The notes beneath the pieces are model-generated. The model did no database searches. It worked only from the letters and a program-made list of their open reading frames with translations, and was not told the origin of the DNA. Positions 25,604 to 33,669 of a stretch of 64,000 nt of DNA are shown here, in pieces (position 1 is the first letter of the stretch; each line of letters begins with the position of its first letter). Position numbers and translations under genes: made by a program. Source of the DNA: Caulobacter sp. FWC2 (GTDB lineage Bacteria > Pseudomonadota > Alphaproteobacteria > Caulobacterales > Caulobacteraceae); assembly GCF_002742625.1 (NCBI RefSeq), contig NZ_PEBF01000001.1, forward strand, positions 5,181,822 through 5,245,821. The letters are read 5' to 3'.

Positions 25604-26619
25604 TCCGGACAGCCTGGGCGCTAGTGGCTTTAGCCCTGATCTCGGCGTCGCCGGCGCGCGCCTATGACACCCCGTCTGTCCAGGGCCAGTCTGCGGCGTC
25701 CAACGCCGTTGCGCCAAGCGCCGTGACGCTGAGCGTCATGACCTACAATATCGAGGGCCTGCCCTGGCCGGTGCGTCGGCATCGCGGCGGAGCCCTGAAG
25801 CGGATCGGCCATGAGCTGGCCGCGATGCGCGCCAAGGGTGTCGAGCCCGACGTGGTCCTGATCCAGGAAGGCTTTCGCGACACCGTCTGGGCGATGGTCG
25901 ACGAGAGCGGCTATCCCTATGTCGCCCGGGGTCCGCGCAAGGGCCAGCGCGACGGCAATGTCGTGCCGGCGGACAAGCGGCCCGACTTCCGGCGCGTGAA
26001 GTACCGCCAGAAGGGCGAAGGCCTGGGCAAGTGGGGCTCCAGCGGGCTCTGGGTGCTCAGCAACTATCCGATCGAGGAAGTCAGCTCTCACGCCTATCGC
26101 TATTGCGCCGGCCTGGACTGCCTGGCCAACAAGGGGGTGATGCTGGCCTCCATCCAAGTGCCGGGCCTGCCGGTTCCGGTCGAGATCGCCAACACCCATC
26201 TCAATTCCCGGGGCGCCTCGGGCGTGCCGCGCAGCCGCGCCACCCAGGCCCACCATCTGCAGGTCGACGAGCTGAAGCAGTTCATGCAGGCCGACCGCAC
26301 GCCAGGCGCGCCGCTGATCGTCGGCGGTGATTTCAACGTCATGCACTCGGCCGACCGGTTCGACTACGTGATGAGCGAATACCCGTTTGAGGTGGTCAGC
26401 CGCTGGTGTCACCAGCGGCCCAAGGCCTGCGCCACCCAGATCTCGTACGACGGCGACGCTCCGTGGTTGGGCACGCAGGATCTGATCGGCTTCCTCGAGG
26501 GTGACGCGGTCAAGATCAGGCCGGTGGCGGTGGAGGCCACATTCGACGGCGCCGACGAGCCGGTGCTGTCGGACCACGACGGCTACAAGGTAACGTTCAC
26601 CCTGACGCCCAGAGGGTAG
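25600..26619 (+). CDS. Endonuclease/exonuclease/phosphatase family protein, secreted, probable CTG start
   Basis: A DNase I-like metal-dependent phosphodiesterase fold. Landmarks are LSVMTYNIEGLPWPV, VVLIQEG, IANTHLN, IVGGDFNV and LSDHDGYKV (catalytic Asn, Glu, Asp and His residues). No ATG or GTG gives a whole signal peptide. CTG at 25600 overlaps the mtaB stop as CTGA, has GGAG eight bases upstream, and yields LIRTAWALVALALISASPARA, a complete signal peptide. The next usual codon is GTG 25624, which would lack the basic n-region. The substrate could be a lipid, nucleic acid or phosphoester. Confidence 0.8.
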   Translation: MIRTAWALVALALISASPARAYDTPSVQGQSAASNAVAPSAVTLSVMTYNIEGLPWPVRRHRGGALKRIGHELAAMRAKGVEPDVVLIQEGFRDTVWAMVDESGYPYVARGPRKGQRDGNVVPADKRPDFRRVKYRQKGEGLGKWGSSGLWVLSNYPIEEVSSHAYRYCAGLDCLANKGVMLASIQVPGLPVPVEIANTHLNSRGASGVPRSRATQAHHLQVDELKQFMQADRTPGAPLIVGGDFNVMHSADRFDYVMSEYPFEVVSRWCHQRPKACATQISYDGDAPWLGTQDLIGFLEGDAVKIRPVAVEATFDGADEPVLSDHDGYKVTFTLTPRG

Positions 26620-26628
26620 GCTGAGGCT

Positions 26629-26647
26629 TGTTCCTTATTTGGGAACA
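26629..26647 (+). promoter_or_regulatory. Operator palindrome upstream of higBA
   Basis: TGTTCC-N7-GGAACA is a perfect inverted repeat 16 bases before the higB start. Antitoxins of the HigA type repress their own operon from such sites. It is not the GTTC-N7-GTTC direct repeat of alphaproteobacterial LexA boxes. Confidence 0.55.
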
Positions 26648-26662
26648 TGCTACCTGTGCCTC

Positions 26663-26956
26663 GTGAACGTCGTCACCAAGAGAGTCTTGCAAGCGTTCTG
26701 GGCGGCACATCCAAACGCCAAGGGGCCGCTGATCGCTTGGTACGATCATGCAAGAGCGGCCGAGTGGCTTACGCCGCAAGACATCAAGAACGACTTTCGA
26801 AGCGTCGATTTCGTCGGTGACAATCGCGTTATCTTCGACATTGGCGGCAACAACTATCGTTTGGTTGTACGCGTTTCCTACGTCTTCAAGCAGGTGCTGG
26901 TGAAGTTCGTCGGCACGCACGCCGACTATGACAAGATCGATCCGGAGACAGTGTGA
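26663..26956 (+). CDS. higB: HigB-family toxin
   Basis: A 97-residue RelE-fold mRNA interferase of the HigB_toxin family. Landmarks are LQAFWAAHPNAKGPLIAWY, LTPQDIKNDFRSVDF, RVIFDIGGNNYRLVV and the C-terminal KFVGTHADYDKID, which is nearly diagnostic. The start GTG 26663 fits the usual MNVVTK opening. A TTG at 26639 would lie inside the operator. Its base composition is visibly more AT-rich than that of its neighbours, a hint of transfer. Its stop overlaps the higA start (TGATG). Confidence 0.92.
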   Translation: MNVVTKRVLQAFWAAHPNAKGPLIAWYDHARAAEWLTPQDIKNDFRSVDFVGDNRVIFDIGGNNYRLVVRVSYVFKQVLVKFVGTHADYDKIDPETV

Positions 26957-27333
26957 TGGCGACTGATATCAGGATCATTCGCGACGAGGCCGGTTACATG
27001 GCGGCCATGGCGGAGTTCGAAGCCTTTTTCGACAATGAGCCCGAGGTGGGCAGCGACGGCGCCGATCGCTTCGAGCTGCTGGGCCTGCTGTTGGCCAAGT
27101 ATGAGGAAGAGCATTTTCCCATGCCGGAGGGTGGTCCAGCCGAGGCGATCCGCTTCGCCATGGACCGCCAAGGTCTGGGTCAATCGGACCTGGCCGAGCT
27201 TCTGGGGTCAAGGTCCCGGGCGTCGGAGATCCTGAGGGGGCATCGGGGCCCGACCTTGTCCCAGATCCGACTGCTTTCGAAGGCCTGGAACATTCCGGTT
27301 CAAGTCCTGATCCATGAAGTCGATGCCGCGTGA
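26956..27333 (+). CDS. higA: HigA-family antitoxin
   Basis: A 125-residue antitoxin. The N-terminal half (MATDIRIIRDEAGYMAAMAE, then acidic residues) should wrap the toxin. A Cro/XRE helix-turn-helix at about residues 70-115 (MDRQGLGQSDLAELLG, ILRGHRGPTLSQIRLLSKAW) binds the operator upstream. Coupled start ATG 26956. It lies with higB inside the dapF-mtaB-ftsY neighbourhood. Confidence 0.92.
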   Translation: MATDIRIIRDEAGYMAAMAEFEAFFDNEPEVGSDGADRFELLGLLLAKYEEEHFPMPEGGPAEAIRFAMDRQGLGQSDLAELLGSRSRASEILRGHRGPTLSQIRLLSKAWNIPVQVLIHEVDAA

Positions 27334-27342
27334 GCCCGGAGC

Positions 27343-27987
27343 CTAAACGTCCAACGTTTCGTCTTCCCCGATAAAGCCCGGCAGGCTCCAGCCAAACTTG
27401 ATTGCGCAGGCCCGCAGGCCGAACGCCGCTGCGAATCCCGCGATGCCCGCCGGCCAGAACGGCGCGCCCAGCAGCTGCAGCACCGCGAACACGCTGGCCC
27501 CCAGCAAGGCGGCGGTGATGTAGATCTCCCGGCGCAGCAGCAGGTTCGGCTCCTCGGCCAGCACGTCGCGGATCACGCCGCCGAAGGCGGTGGTCAGCAC
27601 GCCCATGACCACGGCGCTGAACGGGTGGACGCCCAGGCTGAGCGCCTTGGCGGTGCCGACCACGGCATAGGCGGCCATGCCCAGGGCGTCGAGCCAGAGC
27701 AAGGCGCGGAACCGCCAGCCGCGCTTGCCCAGCAGCCACACCACGGTGGCCGCCGCCAGGCAGGCGATGATGTAGCCCGGTCGCTGCACCCAGAAGACCG
27801 GCGCCCCGATCAGCAGGTCGCGCAGCGTCCCGCCGCCGACGCCGGTGATCGCGGCGAAGAATCCGAAGGTGATGATGTCATGCTTGCGTCGAGCGGCCGC
27901 GAGGGCGCCCGTTGCCCCGAAAACGGCCACGGCGGCATAGTCGAGCCAGAAAAGGGCGGTTCCAAGCGGGTCAAGGTGCACGTCCAT
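27343..27987 (-). CDS. TRIC-type trimeric cation channel family (UPF0126)
   Basis: A 214-residue inner-membrane protein made of two repeated three-helix units. Each unit carries the family signature (GVGGGTLRDLLIG near residue 55 and FGGVIRDVLAEEP near 140) and a seventh helix follows. Bacterial members are homotrimeric K+/monovalent cation channels, related to the E. coli YicG protein. ATG 27987 is preferred and two further upstream starts are possible. It is convergent with higA (nine bases apart). Confidence 0.9.
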   Translation of the reverse strand: MDVHLDPLGTALFWLDYAAVAVFGATGALAAARRKHDIITFGFFAAITGVGGGTLRDLLIGAPVFWVQRPGYIIACLAAATVVWLLGKRGWRFRALLWLDALGMAAYAVVGTAKALSLGVHPFSAVVMGVLTTAFGGVIRDVLAEEPNLLLRREIYITAALLGASVFAVLQLLGAPFWPAGIAGFAAAFGLRACAIKFGWSLPGFIGEDETLDV

Positions 27988-28078
27988 GCCCGTACATCGC
28001 ATGCGTCTCGCGACCACGCTAACCCTGCGCCGGTAATATCCGATTTACACTTTCGCCCGTTCGCCTAAAGGAGCGCGG

Positions 28079-29020
28079 ATGAGCGATAAGCCCGAGCAGA
28101 AAAAAGGCTGGTTCCAGCGCCTCACGTCAGGCCTGACCCGGTCTTCGCAAGCGATGACCGACCAGGTCACGGGGGTCTTCACCAAGAAGCCCCTGGACCA
28201 GGAACAGCTGGACGCGCTGGAGGAGATGCTGATCGAGGCCGATCTTGGCCCGCAGATCGCCGCCCGCATCACCGAAGCCTTCGGCAAGGCGCGCTTTGGC
28301 AAGTCGTCCAGCGACGACGAGGTCAAGGAAGCCCTGGCCGAGCTGATCGCCGCCGAGCTGGGCGACCGGCAGGGCAGTTTCGACCCGCTGGCCGGTCCGC
28401 GCCCCTATGTGGTGCTGTTCATCGGCGTCAACGGCTCGGGCAAGACCACGACCCTGGGCAAGATCGCCGCCGACCTGACCGAAAAGGGCGCCCGCGTCCT
28501 GATCGCCGCCGGCGACACCTTCCGCGCCGCCGCCGTCGAGCAGCTGAAGGTCTGGGCCGACCGGGCGGGGGCGGACTTCATGTCCAAGCCCACCGGCTCC
28601 GACGCCGCCGCCCTGGCCTATGAGGCCGTCGAGCGCGCCAAGGCCGAACACTATGACGTCGTGCTGATCGATACCGCCGGCCGCCTGCAGAACAAGCAGG
28701 GCCTGATGGACGAACTGCTCAAGGTCATCCGTGTGGTGAAGAAGGTGGATCCGGACTATCCGCACGAGACCCTGCTGGTGCTGGACGCCACGGTTGGCCG
28801 CAACGCCCTGGCCCAGGAGAAGATCTTCGGCAACCAGGTCGGCGTGTCCGGAATTGTCATGACCAAGCTGGACGGCACCGCGCGCGGCGGGGTGCTGGTG
28901 CCGGTGGCCCGCGCCTCCGACAGCCCGATCAAGCTGATCGGCGTCGGCGAGGGTGTCGAAGACCTGCAACCGTTCGACGCCCGCGCCTTCTCGCGCTCCC
29001 TCGTCGGCCTGAAGGACTGA
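28079..29020 (+). CDS. ftsY: Signal recognition particle receptor FtsY
   Basis: SRP receptor GTPase that docks ribosomes making membrane proteins. The 313-residue protein has a short basic N-terminal membrane-binding helix, an N domain (residues about 20-95), and a G domain with GVNGSGKTTTLGKIA near 118-132, DTAGRLQNK near 198 and TKLDGTARGG near 262. The long acidic A domain of E. coli is missing, as is normal in alphaproteobacteria. It is translated after AAAGGAG at 28069. The yciB gene follows after three bases. Confidence 0.97.
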   Translation: MSDKPEQKKGWFQRLTSGLTRSSQAMTDQVTGVFTKKPLDQEQLDALEEMLIEADLGPQIAARITEAFGKARFGKSSSDDEVKEALAELIAAELGDRQGSFDPLAGPRPYVVLFIGVNGSGKTTTLGKIAADLTEKGARVLIAAGDTFRAAAVEQLKVWADRAGADFMSKPTGSDAAALAYEAVERAKAEHYDVVLIDTAGRLQNKQGLMDELLKVIRVVKKVDPDYPHETLLVLDATVGRNALAQEKIFGNQVGVSGIVMTKLDGTARGGVLVPVARASDSPIKLIGVGEGVEDLQPFDARAFSRSLVGLKD

Positions 29021-29023
29021 TCC

Positions 29024-29635
29024 GTGAGCGAAGCGTCCGCAGAGTCTCCGAAGAAGAGCAACGGCTGGGTCCGGACGGTCGTCGACTACGGCGCGGCCAT
29101 CGCCTTCGGCGTCGCCTATTTCGTCACCAAGGATTTTCAGAAGGCCACCTGGGTGCTGGTCGCCGCCTCGGCCGCGGCCTTGGCCATCGGCTTCGCGGTC
29201 GAGCGGCGCCTGGCCCTGCTGCCGCTGTTTTTCGGCGGCATGGCGCTGATTTTCGGCGCGCTTGGCCTGATCTTCCATTCCGACGTCTTCGTGAAGATCA
29301 AGGTCACGGTGATCAACCTGGCCCTGGCCGGCTTCCTGTTCGGCGGCGTCTTCAGCGGCCGCCAGCCGCTGAAGCTGATCATGGGCGAGGCCCTGCACCT
29401 GTCCGACGCGGCCTGGCGCACCCTGACCCTGCGCTATGGCGGCTATTTCGGCGTCGTCGCCCTGCTGAACGAGATCGTCCGCAACACCCAGGACACCGAC
29501 ACCTGGGTGAAGTTCCGTCTGGGCCTCCTGCCCTTGGCGCTCGTGTTCGTGGCCACCCAGGCGCCGTTCATGATGAAGCACATGGCCAAGGGCGACGAAC
29601 CGGCGGCGGCCGAGCCCCCGGACGCAGGCTTCTAG
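29024..29635 (+). CDS. yciB: Septation protein A / IspZ family (YciB)
   Basis: A 203-residue inner-membrane protein with about five spans. Landmarks are DYGAAIAFGVAYFVTKD, FGALGLIFHSDVFVKIK and WRTLTLRYGGYFGVVALLNEIVRN of the IspZ/YciB family, which links cell-wall synthesis and division. GTG 29024 follows the ftsY stop by three bases, so the two genes are one transcription unit. Confidence 0.93.
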   Translation: MSEASAESPKKSNGWVRTVVDYGAAIAFGVAYFVTKDFQKATWVLVAASAAALAIGFAVERRLALLPLFFGGMALIFGALGLIFHSDVFVKIKVTVINLALAGFLFGGVFSGRQPLKLIMGEALHLSDAAWRTLTLRYGGYFGVVALLNEIVRNTQDTDTWVKFRLGLLPLALVFVATQAPFMMKHMAKGDEPAAAEPPDAGF

Positions 29636-29766
29636 AGAGGCTGCTTTCGAGCAAGGCGGGTCGGGCGGTATCCACCGTCCACGGACCGTTGTCGTCAAAT
29701 CGACGTGTAATGATGCTAGCGTTCGTCCGTCGGCCGAGTACGGCCTGCGGGAACGGGGGCGCGAGC

Positions 29767-30327
29767 ATGGCCAAGAGCAAGGGCGAAAAGACGGTTGGCG
29801 GTCTCCTGGAGCGCTCGCCCAGCCACCTGCTGCACCGGGTCCTGCAACTGGCCCTCGACATCTATGCCGAAGAGTGCGGCGAGGCCGGCGTCACCCAGCG
29901 CCAGTTCGCCGTGCTGGCCGCCGTCGCCGAGAACGAGGGCGTCACCCAGACGGCCCTGGTCCGCGCCACCGGTATCGACCGCTCGACCCTCGCCGACATG
30001 GTCGCTCGCATGATCACCAAGGGCCACCTGGAGCGTCAGCGCTCCAGCGAGGACGCCCGCGCCAACAGCGTCCGCCTGACGGACGCCGGCCGTGAGGCCC
30101 TGGACGCCATCCGCCCGATGGTCGGCATGGCCGACGCCCGCATCCTGGCCCTGCTGAAGCCCGGCAAGCGCGAGGGCTTCCTCGACCTCCTGTCCGACAT
30201 GGCCGGCGCCGATCTGCACCCGGCCGAAGCCGAGCCCAAGGCCAAGAAGGCCAAGGCGGCCAAGGTCGAAAAGCCGAAAAAGGATAAGAAACCCAAGAAG
30301 GACAAGGCCGCCAAGAAGGCGGCTTAG
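29767..30327 (+). CDS. MarR-family transcriptional regulator with lysine-rich tail
   Basis: A 186-residue winged helix regulator. The recognition region is VTQTALVRATGIDRSTLADMVARMITKGHLERQRS and the wing is RANSVRLTDAGREAL. The last about 35 residues are alternating Lys/Ala/Pro (KKAKAAKVEK, KKDKKPKK), a tail often seen in Caulobacterales DNA-binding proteins. It stands alone upstream of a repeat. The ligand is unknown. ATG 29767 has a GGGGGCGAG leader. Confidence 0.88.
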   Translation: MAKSKGEKTVGGLLERSPSHLLHRVLQLALDIYAEECGEAGVTQRQFAVLAAVAENEGVTQTALVRATGIDRSTLADMVARMITKGHLERQRSSEDARANSVRLTDAGREALDAIRPMVGMADARILALLKPGKREGFLDLLSDMAGADLHPAEAEPKAKKAKAAKVEKPKKDKKPKKDKAAKKAA

Positions 30328-30329
30328 TT

Positions 30330-30455
30330 CCCTTCTCCCCTTGCGGGAGAAGGTGGCCCGAAGGGCCGGATGAGGGGTCGATGGGCGTGTCGGGTCAGCG
30401 CGACCCCTCACCCGACCCACTTCGTGGGCCACCCTCTCCCGCAGGGGGAGAGGGA
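30330..30455. repeat. REP-like doublet
   Basis: CCTTCTCCCC-TTGC-GGGAGAAGG (30330-30353) opens the element. An inverted partner ending CCCTCTCCCGCAGGGGGAGA (30432-30451, plus GGG) closes it, with CCCCTCA/TGAGGGG sub-arms between. It has the same design as the element at 6559-6719. It separates convergent genes. Confidence 0.75.
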
Positions 30456-30460
30456 AACTC

Positions 30461-30751
30461 TCAAACGACGATATTCAGCAGCGAGCCCGGGCGCAGGATC
30501 CTGGTGGGCTGCGCGTCCGGCTGCACGAAGGGCTTGGCCGGCGCCTGGCGCTGCTGGGGCTGAGCCATGGTCTGCGTCTGCACCGTCGACGGCGCGACCG
30601 CCGGGCGGGTCGGGGCCGCGTCGCCCAGGGCCTGCTGGAAGAACGCCGCGCGTGTCTGGGCGGCCGGACCCGCGCCACCTACACTATTAGAAGTGGCGGA
30701 AGCGGGCTTCGACGGGACGGACGGCCAGCCGGCCGGGCGAACGTTGCTCAT
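30461..30751 (-). CDS. Small proline/glutamine-rich hypothetical protein
   Basis: A 96-residue protein, low in hydrophobic residues and rich in Ala, Pro and Gln (TMAQPQQRQAPAKPFVQP), with no signal peptide or domain I recognise. It ends with TRILRPGSLLNIVV, which looks like a short structured tail. The absence of stops fits a real but fast-evolving gene. The other frames here are less open. Support is only moderate. Confidence 0.5.
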   Translation of the reverse strand: MSNVRPAGWPSVPSKPASATSNSVGGAGPAAQTRAAFFQQALGDAAPTRPAVAPSTVQTQTMAQPQQRQAPAKPFVQPDAQPTRILRPGSLLNIVV

Positions 30752-30883
30752 GACGCGGACTGTAACATGGTTAACAGAGGTTCGGCGAGTATGGTCAACG
30801 CCGCGTTAACGCGATAGCTCCGCGACCTGAGAGCGCACCCTCATTGTGACTGGGCGCGCGCGACTTTGAAGGTTGGAGACCCC

Positions 30884-31267
30884 GTGAACCGGCAGAAGAT
30901 AATCTTCCTGATCGTCCTGGTCGTGGTCGGGCTGTTCATCGCCTCGATGGTCGGTTCGATGATTCCGAGCAAGCAGGTCCTGCCCAACGGCTACCAGGTC
31001 ACGGTCGGTGGGAAGGGCGAGACCTGGGTCCGTTCGCCCGACCGCCAGATCCTGGTGACCGACGTCAGCTCGGTCTGGACCTCCGCCGGCCAGATGCTGG
31101 TCGAGCGCCACACGACCGATGAAAAGCCGCCGTTCCAGCTTCTCGACTGTGACTATCAGGTCGCTGAAGGGCGCGGCGCCTTGCATCCGGTCGCCAAGGC
31201 CGAGGCGCTGGCCATGCTCGCCGACATGGAGCGCCAGACCGTGTCGCCCAAAACCTGCGTGAAGTAG
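30884..31267 (+). CDS. Membrane-anchored hypothetical protein
   Basis: A 127-residue protein with one N-terminal membrane segment (IIFLIVLVVVGLFIASMVG, residues 6-24) and a periplasmic part of about 100 residues. That part contains VTDVSSVWTSAGQMLVERH and a pair of cysteines (LLDCDYQV and KTCVK). The GTG start at 30884 is supported by TTGGAGACCCC just upstream. It is convergent with ccmG. The function is unknown. Confidence 0.7.
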   Translation: MNRQKIIFLIVLVVVGLFIASMVGSMIPSKQVLPNGYQVTVGGKGETWVRSPDRQILVTDVSSVWTSAGQMLVERHTTDEKPPFQLLDCDYQVAEGRGALHPVAKAEALAMLADMERQTVSPKTCVK

Positions 31268-31273
31268 CGGGCT

Positions 31274-31786
31274 CTAGCGCGCCTTCTTCAGCAGGTCCTC
31301 GGCCGCGTCGGGCGTCAGAGGACCGGTGTGCTTGGCGATGATCACGCCGTCCGAGCCGACCAGATAGGTCTCCGGCACGCCGGTGACGCCAAACTCGAGG
31401 CCCGCGCGGCCGTCGCGATCGACCAGGCGTTCGGCGAAGGGGTCGCCCAGGCGGCCCAGGAAGGCCTGGGTGTTGGCCGGGGCGTCCTTGTAGGCGATGC
31501 CGACCACCTTCACGCCCTGGGCCTTCAGCGCCATCAGCTGCGGGTGCTCGACCTCACAGGGGGCGCACCATGAGGCGAAGAAGTTGACCAGGATCGGGCC
31601 GTCCGTCGCGGCGCGGATCGGAGCCGGGCGGCCGCTATCGAGCTCTGGCAGGCTCAAGGCCGGCATCGGCTTGCCGACCAGGGCGTGGGGCTGGACGTGG
31701 GGGTCGCGCTTGAGGGCGAAGCCGGCGAACAGGGCCGCCAGGGCGATCAGCACGATCAGCGGCGCAAAGGCCAGCCCGCGCTTCAC
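31274..31786 (-). CDS. ccmG: Thiol:disulfide interchange protein CcmG/DsbE
   Basis: Membrane-anchored periplasmic thioredoxin that reduces apocytochrome c or CcmH before heme attachment. The 170-residue protein has an N-terminal anchor (about residues 6-24), the active site FFASWCAPCEVEHP near residue 77, the CcmG acidic-site glutamate just after it, and the cis-proline loop GVPETYLVG. GTG 31786 overlaps the ccmD stop (GTGA). It is last in ccmC-ccmD-ccmG. Confidence 0.93.
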   Translation of the reverse strand: MKRGLAFAPLIVLIALAALFAGFALKRDPHVQPHALVGKPMPALSLPELDSGRPAPIRAATDGPILVNFFASWCAPCEVEHPQLMALKAQGVKVVGIAYKDAPANTQAFLGRLGDPFAERLVDRDGRAGLEFGVTGVPETYLVGSDGVIIAKHTGPLTPDAAEDLLKKAR

Positions 31787-31950
31787 GAGGCCTGCTCGTC
31801 GAGTTCGGCCTGCAGGCGCTGGGCCTCGCGCTTCCAGCGGCGGGCGTTGAGCAGGCTGTCGCTGATCATCCAGGCGAAGGCCAGCGCCGAGATGGCGAAG
31901 GCGGGCCACAGATAGACGGCGTACTTGCCGGCGTCGAAATCGAAGCTCAT
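31783..31950 (-). CDS. ccmD: Heme exporter protein CcmD
   Basis: A 55-residue single-span protein (YAVYLWPAFAISALAFAWMI, then a basic amphipathic tail RRWKREAQRLQ). The charged tail after the span is typical of CcmD, which stabilises the CcmC-CcmE heme complex. It overlaps ccmC by ATGA and ccmG by GTGA. Confidence 0.88.
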   Translation of the reverse strand: MSFDFDAGKYAVYLWPAFAISALAFAWMISDSLLNARRWKREAQRLQAELDEQAS

Positions 31951-32690
31951 CGCTCGCCCTCCGCCAGCTTCATGGAGAGGCTGCGGGCCTTGCGCCGCCA
32001 GACCAGGGCGCGGATGCGGACCAGCCACAGGGCGCCGAACGCGCCGAGATAGGCCAGGCCCATCAGCACGGCCGGCCAGGCATAGATGGCCGGCAGGCCA
32101 TCGCCGTCCTTGGCCATGAAGGTCGACGAGCCCTGGTGCAGGGTGTTCCACCATTCGACCGAGAACTTGACGATTGGCAGGTTGATCAGGCCGACCAGGG
32201 CCAGGATCGCGGCGGCGCGCGCGGCCTTCTGTTCGTCCTCGAGCGCCCCGCGCAGGGCCATGTAGCCGAGATAGAACAGCAGCAGCACCAGCACCGAGGT
32301 CAGGCGCGCGTCCCACACCCACCAGGTCCCCCACATCGGCTTGCCCCACAGCGAGCCGGTGATCAGGGCCAGGGCGGTATAGACGGCGCCGATCGGGGCG
32401 CAGGCCTGGGCGGCGAGGTCGGCGAGCGCCTGGCGGAAGACCAAGGCCAGGAAGCTGGCCACGCCCAGGCAGACATAGATGAAGATGGCCAGGGAGGCGG
32501 CCGGGATGTGGATGAACATCATCCGCACCGTATCGCCCTGCTGATAGTCCTCGGGGACCAGGAAGGTCATGACCAGGCCGGCGAGCCCGGCGAGAGCCGA
32601 CAGCGCGCCGAGCCACGGCGCGGCCCACCGCGAGAAGGCCATGAACCGCTCGGGATTGGTCAGGAAGTCGAACGTGTGGCGCGCGTCCAT
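31947..32690 (-). CDS. ccmC: Heme ABC exporter permease CcmC
   Basis: A 247-residue inner-membrane protein with six spans that loads heme onto CcmE. The tryptophan-rich heme-handling motif WGTWWVWDARLTS stands near residue 120. Two conserved histidine loops are seen, MFIHIPAA near 60 and NTLHQGS near 180. ATG 32690. Cytochrome c maturation system I. ccmA and ccmB lie 2 kb to the right on the same strand, separated by two unrelated genes. Confidence 0.94.
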   Translation of the reverse strand: MDARHTFDFLTNPERFMAFSRWAAPWLGALSALAGLAGLVMTFLVPEDYQQGDTVRMMFIHIPAASLAIFIYVCLGVASFLALVFRQALADLAAQACAPIGAVYTALALITGSLWGKPMWGTWWVWDARLTSVLVLLLFYLGYMALRGALEDEQKAARAAAILALVGLINLPIVKFSVEWWNTLHQGSSTFMAKDGDGLPAIYAWPAVLMGLAYLGAFGALWLVRIRALVWRRKARSLSMKLAEGER

Positions 32691-32797
32691 ATCGGCTGCT
32701 TAGAGCGCGGCGAGAGCGCGGGCAATGGTCGTATCGCTACTGAAGGGGAGAAGGCGCGACGGTTGCAGGCCCGCCGCGCCTTCGTGCTCGGTCGGGG

Positions 32798-33430
32798 TCA
32801 GCCGACCTTGCGCTCAATGATCACCTTGCGTTGGCCGCCTTTGAACACGGCCGGCCCGCCGCCGGTCTCGAAGCGGCGGACGAAGACATGCTGGTCGCCT
32901 TCACCCTCGCCCATGCCCAGGATGTCGAAGGTCTTCTGCTGGGCCGGGGTCAGGGCCGTGTAGAAGGCGCGGGTGGCCTCGGCGCGCTTCTTCATGGCGT
33001 CGGCGGCCTTGGTCATGCGGTCCAGGCGCTCCAGCGTGGTCGGCGGGGCGCGTTCGGCGCGCTCCATTCTGTCGCCGTCCTTGTCGCCCTTGGAGACTTC
33101 GCGCTTCTCGACGACGATCTTGGGCGTGGTGGCTTCGACATAGGCCTTCAGGGCGCCGTCCTGGTCGCCGCGCAGCTGCAGGATGTCGCGCAGGCGCTGG
33201 GCGCGCTTTTCAGGATCGGCGTGCCGGCCCTGGTGCATGAACATCGCGTCCGGCCCCATGGCCATCATCATCTCCATCGGGGGCAGTGGCGGAAGCGGCG
33301 GCAAGGGCGCCTCGGGCGGCGGCGGCGGGGCGGGCGGCGCCGGGGGCGGCGGAACCTGGGCCAGGGCCGCGCCGGCCAGAAGGGTGGTGGCGGCGCCCGC
33401 GAGCGCCAGGCGGGTAAGGGTTTTACGCAT
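32798..33430 (-). CDS. Spy/CpxP-like periplasmic LTxxQ-motif protein
   Basis: A 210-residue secreted protein with a signal peptide ending ALAQ near 25, then a proline run (PPPPAPPAPPPPP and PLPPLPPLPP) of about 30 residues, then charged helices. ADPEKRAQRLRDILQL and the LTPAQQKTFDIL motif recall the Spy/CpxP fold, a stress chaperone or metal sensor. The proline linker could reach across peptidoglycan. ATG 33430 has GGGAG nine bases upstream. Family assignment is moderate. Confidence 0.6.
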   Translation of the reverse strand: MRKTLTRLALAGAATTLLAGAALAQVPPPPAPPAPPPPPEAPLPPLPPLPPMEMMMAMGPDAMFMHQGRHADPEKRAQRLRDILQLRGDQDGALKAYVEATTPKIVVEKREVSKGDKDGDRMERAERAPPTTLERLDRMTKAADAMKKRAEATRAFYTALTPAQQKTFDILGMGEGEGDQHVFVRRFETGGGPAVFKGGQRKVIIERKVG

Positions 33431-33498
33431 GGTTGTGAGCTCCCTGTCGTATGATGACGAGAGCTTGGCCATCGCCATATGGCGCGAAAATGTCCGAA

Positions 33499-33520
33499 AA
33501 CATGAACAATGTTCCATGTT
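33499..33520. promoter_or_regulatory. Candidate operator upstream of the Spy-like gene
   Basis: AACATG-AACAATGTTC-CATGTT is an imperfect 22-base palindrome with an inner GAAC-AAT-GTTC. It lies 69 bases upstream of the Spy-like start and 150 bases before the EamA gene, so either could be the target. Confidence 0.4.
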
Positions 33521-33669
33521 TGACGAACGCCGAAAAAGGTTCCGCGCTTGCCCTCCAGCGGGCGTGCTTTATGTCAGCTGCCAGTTCCGGGATCGCCATG
33601 ATCTAGAGGACGCCGGTCCCGCCGTGCGTCAGCGCCGGTCTGCCCGTGTTTCCGGCCCGGAGTCCTTGC

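Noticed and set aside
26621..26662. LexA box before higBA
   Set aside because: The GTTC element is an inverted repeat with GAAC and not the direct GTTC-N7-GTTC repeat of alphaproteobacterial LexA sites.
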